DNA of 25,001 nt from Rikenellaceae bacterium. GTDB taxonomy: Bacteria > Bacteroidota > Bacteroidia > Bacteroidales > UBA932. Below the pieces are notes generated by a model, which saw only the letters and a program-made list of their open reading frames with translations, was not told the origin of the DNA and made no database searches. Numbering within the stretch: position 1 is the stretch's first letter; each line of letters opens with the position of its first letter. Both the position numbers and the translations under genes were made by a program. This document shows, one piece after another, positions 24,342-25,001 of this stretch. Location: positions 1 through 25,001 of the forward strand of contig CAAGFN010000135.1 in assembly GCA_900769145.1 (NCBI GenBank), written 5' to 3'.

Positions 24342-24980
24342 ATGAAAAAATTCATAATGATGCTGGCAGCCGTAGTCCTGTCAGTTTCCTGCGAGGAAGT
24401 ATTGGACCAGATGGCCAAGGTTCCTACATTCTTCATCCCTGAGATAATGTACAACGGCCAGACCTTCCAGGTCACCCGTTTCGCAACCTGCAAATATCAG
24501 TTCTCCACTGACTCCAAGTACCTGACAATCACAGAGACTTCCGACGGCAAGTTCATTGCCAAGGCTGACGGTGCATGGGTGACCGAGACTTCCCTGAAAA
24601 CCATTCCTGTAAAGGTGACAGCCGTGAATCCTGACGATGCCTCAGTGGAGCCTCAGGAAGAGGAGACTGTCCTCATTGACTGGGGATTGAAACTGTATGA
24701 GGGTGATGAGGTAGTTTCCAACACCGAACTCGTTGCCGGAAGAACATACAGGCTGGAGATGATTGCCGCGAACACAGGTATCAAGATTGAGACAATCTTT
24801 GGAGGTGCTACCGACAAGGCCAATCCCCAGGCTCTTGAGTGGACATTCGCCTCTGACAGGGTCCAGGAGATCAGCAGGACTGATACCTCATTGGAGTTCA
24901 AGCCGATTGCTACGGGCATCTTCGGAATCGTCGCTTACCTTGGGGAATATAAGGTCAATATGAGCGGAAACGCACATTAA
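24342..24980 (+). CDS. Putative lipoprotein of unknown function
   Basis: A 212-residue protein with a lipoprotein signal (MKKFIMMLAAVVLSVSC, lipobox SVSC, Cys17). The mature part has patterns such as TFFIPEIMYNGQTFQVTRFA and later LVAGRTYRLEMIAANTGIKI, suggesting one or two beta-sandwich domains. No family is recognised. It starts 12 bp after the beta-barrel gene, so the two are certainly cotranscribed. The TAA stop is at 24978-24980, and only 21 bp of sequence follow in the window. Confidence 0.78.
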   Translation: MKKFIMMLAAVVLSVSCEEVLDQMAKVPTFFIPEIMYNGQTFQVTRFATCKYQFSTDSKYLTITETSDGKFIAKADGAWVTETSLKTIPVKVTAVNPDDASVEPQEEETVLIDWGLKLYEGDEVVSNTELVAGRTYRLEMIAANTGIKIETIFGGATDKANPQALEWTFASDRVQEISRTDTSLEFKPIATGIFGIVAYLGEYKVNMSGNAH

Positions 24981-25001
24981 TGCATTCCTGCCTTCGGAAC
25001 A

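Overview
The window is a chromosomal segment of a Bacteroidota bacterium, most likely of the order Bacteroidales. The evidence is the gene order secY-map-infA-rpmJ-rpsM-rpsK-rpsD-rpoA-rplQ, zinc-free types of S14 and L36, promoter boxes of the Bacteroidetes form (TTG, about 19 bp, TAnnTTTG), a K+-dependent membrane pyrophosphatase, a DUF4294 protein and a hybrid two-component (HTCS) regulator. Genus cannot be read from the sequence.

Region 1 (1-1592) holds envelope-lipid genes: the 3' end of uppP and an lpxH-type hydrolase on +, then a convergent secreted DUF4294 protein on -. The last two genes overlap tail to tail by 61 bp. Region 2 (1739-12574) is one long translation and transcription operon of 22 genes from rplP to rplQ, including secY, map, infA and rpoA. 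It has its own promoter and ends in a double hairpin with a T-tract. It begins at rplP: the usual upstream S10 genes (rpsJ to rpsC) are not next to it, so the S10/spc cluster is split here. Region 3 (12609-16115) has hppA, an ion-pumping pyrophosphatase with its own terminator, then a LacI-type regulator.

Region 4 (16146-25001) is the accessory part and the most interesting. Two membrane-spanning regulators lie side by side on +. Both appear to carry a TPR sensor outside the cytoplasm: a one-component TPR-TM-LuxR protein and a TPR-TM-histidine kinase-receiver-AraC hybrid. They are flanked by two sets of envelope genes: a divergent TMEM43-family protein plus lipoprotein (-), and a downstream lipoprotein, outer-membrane beta-barrel and lipoprotein (+). 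Both sets are preceded by the same element: two direct repeats containing ATTCATA, exactly 21 bp apart, with the proximal repeat ending exactly 18 bp before a TAnnTTTG -7 box. That geometry is what an AraC-type activator would need, so the island looks like a self-contained envelope sensing regulon in which the regulators sit between their targets. A perfect 11-bp inverted repeat lies between the two regulators and could be a second operator.

Dispersed palindromic repeats of the TCGACCGAGCGAA type lie on both sides of this island (16146-16245 and 23231-23370); the second includes three 25-bp tandem units. No tRNA, rRNA, CRISPR array, transposase or prophage gene was seen.
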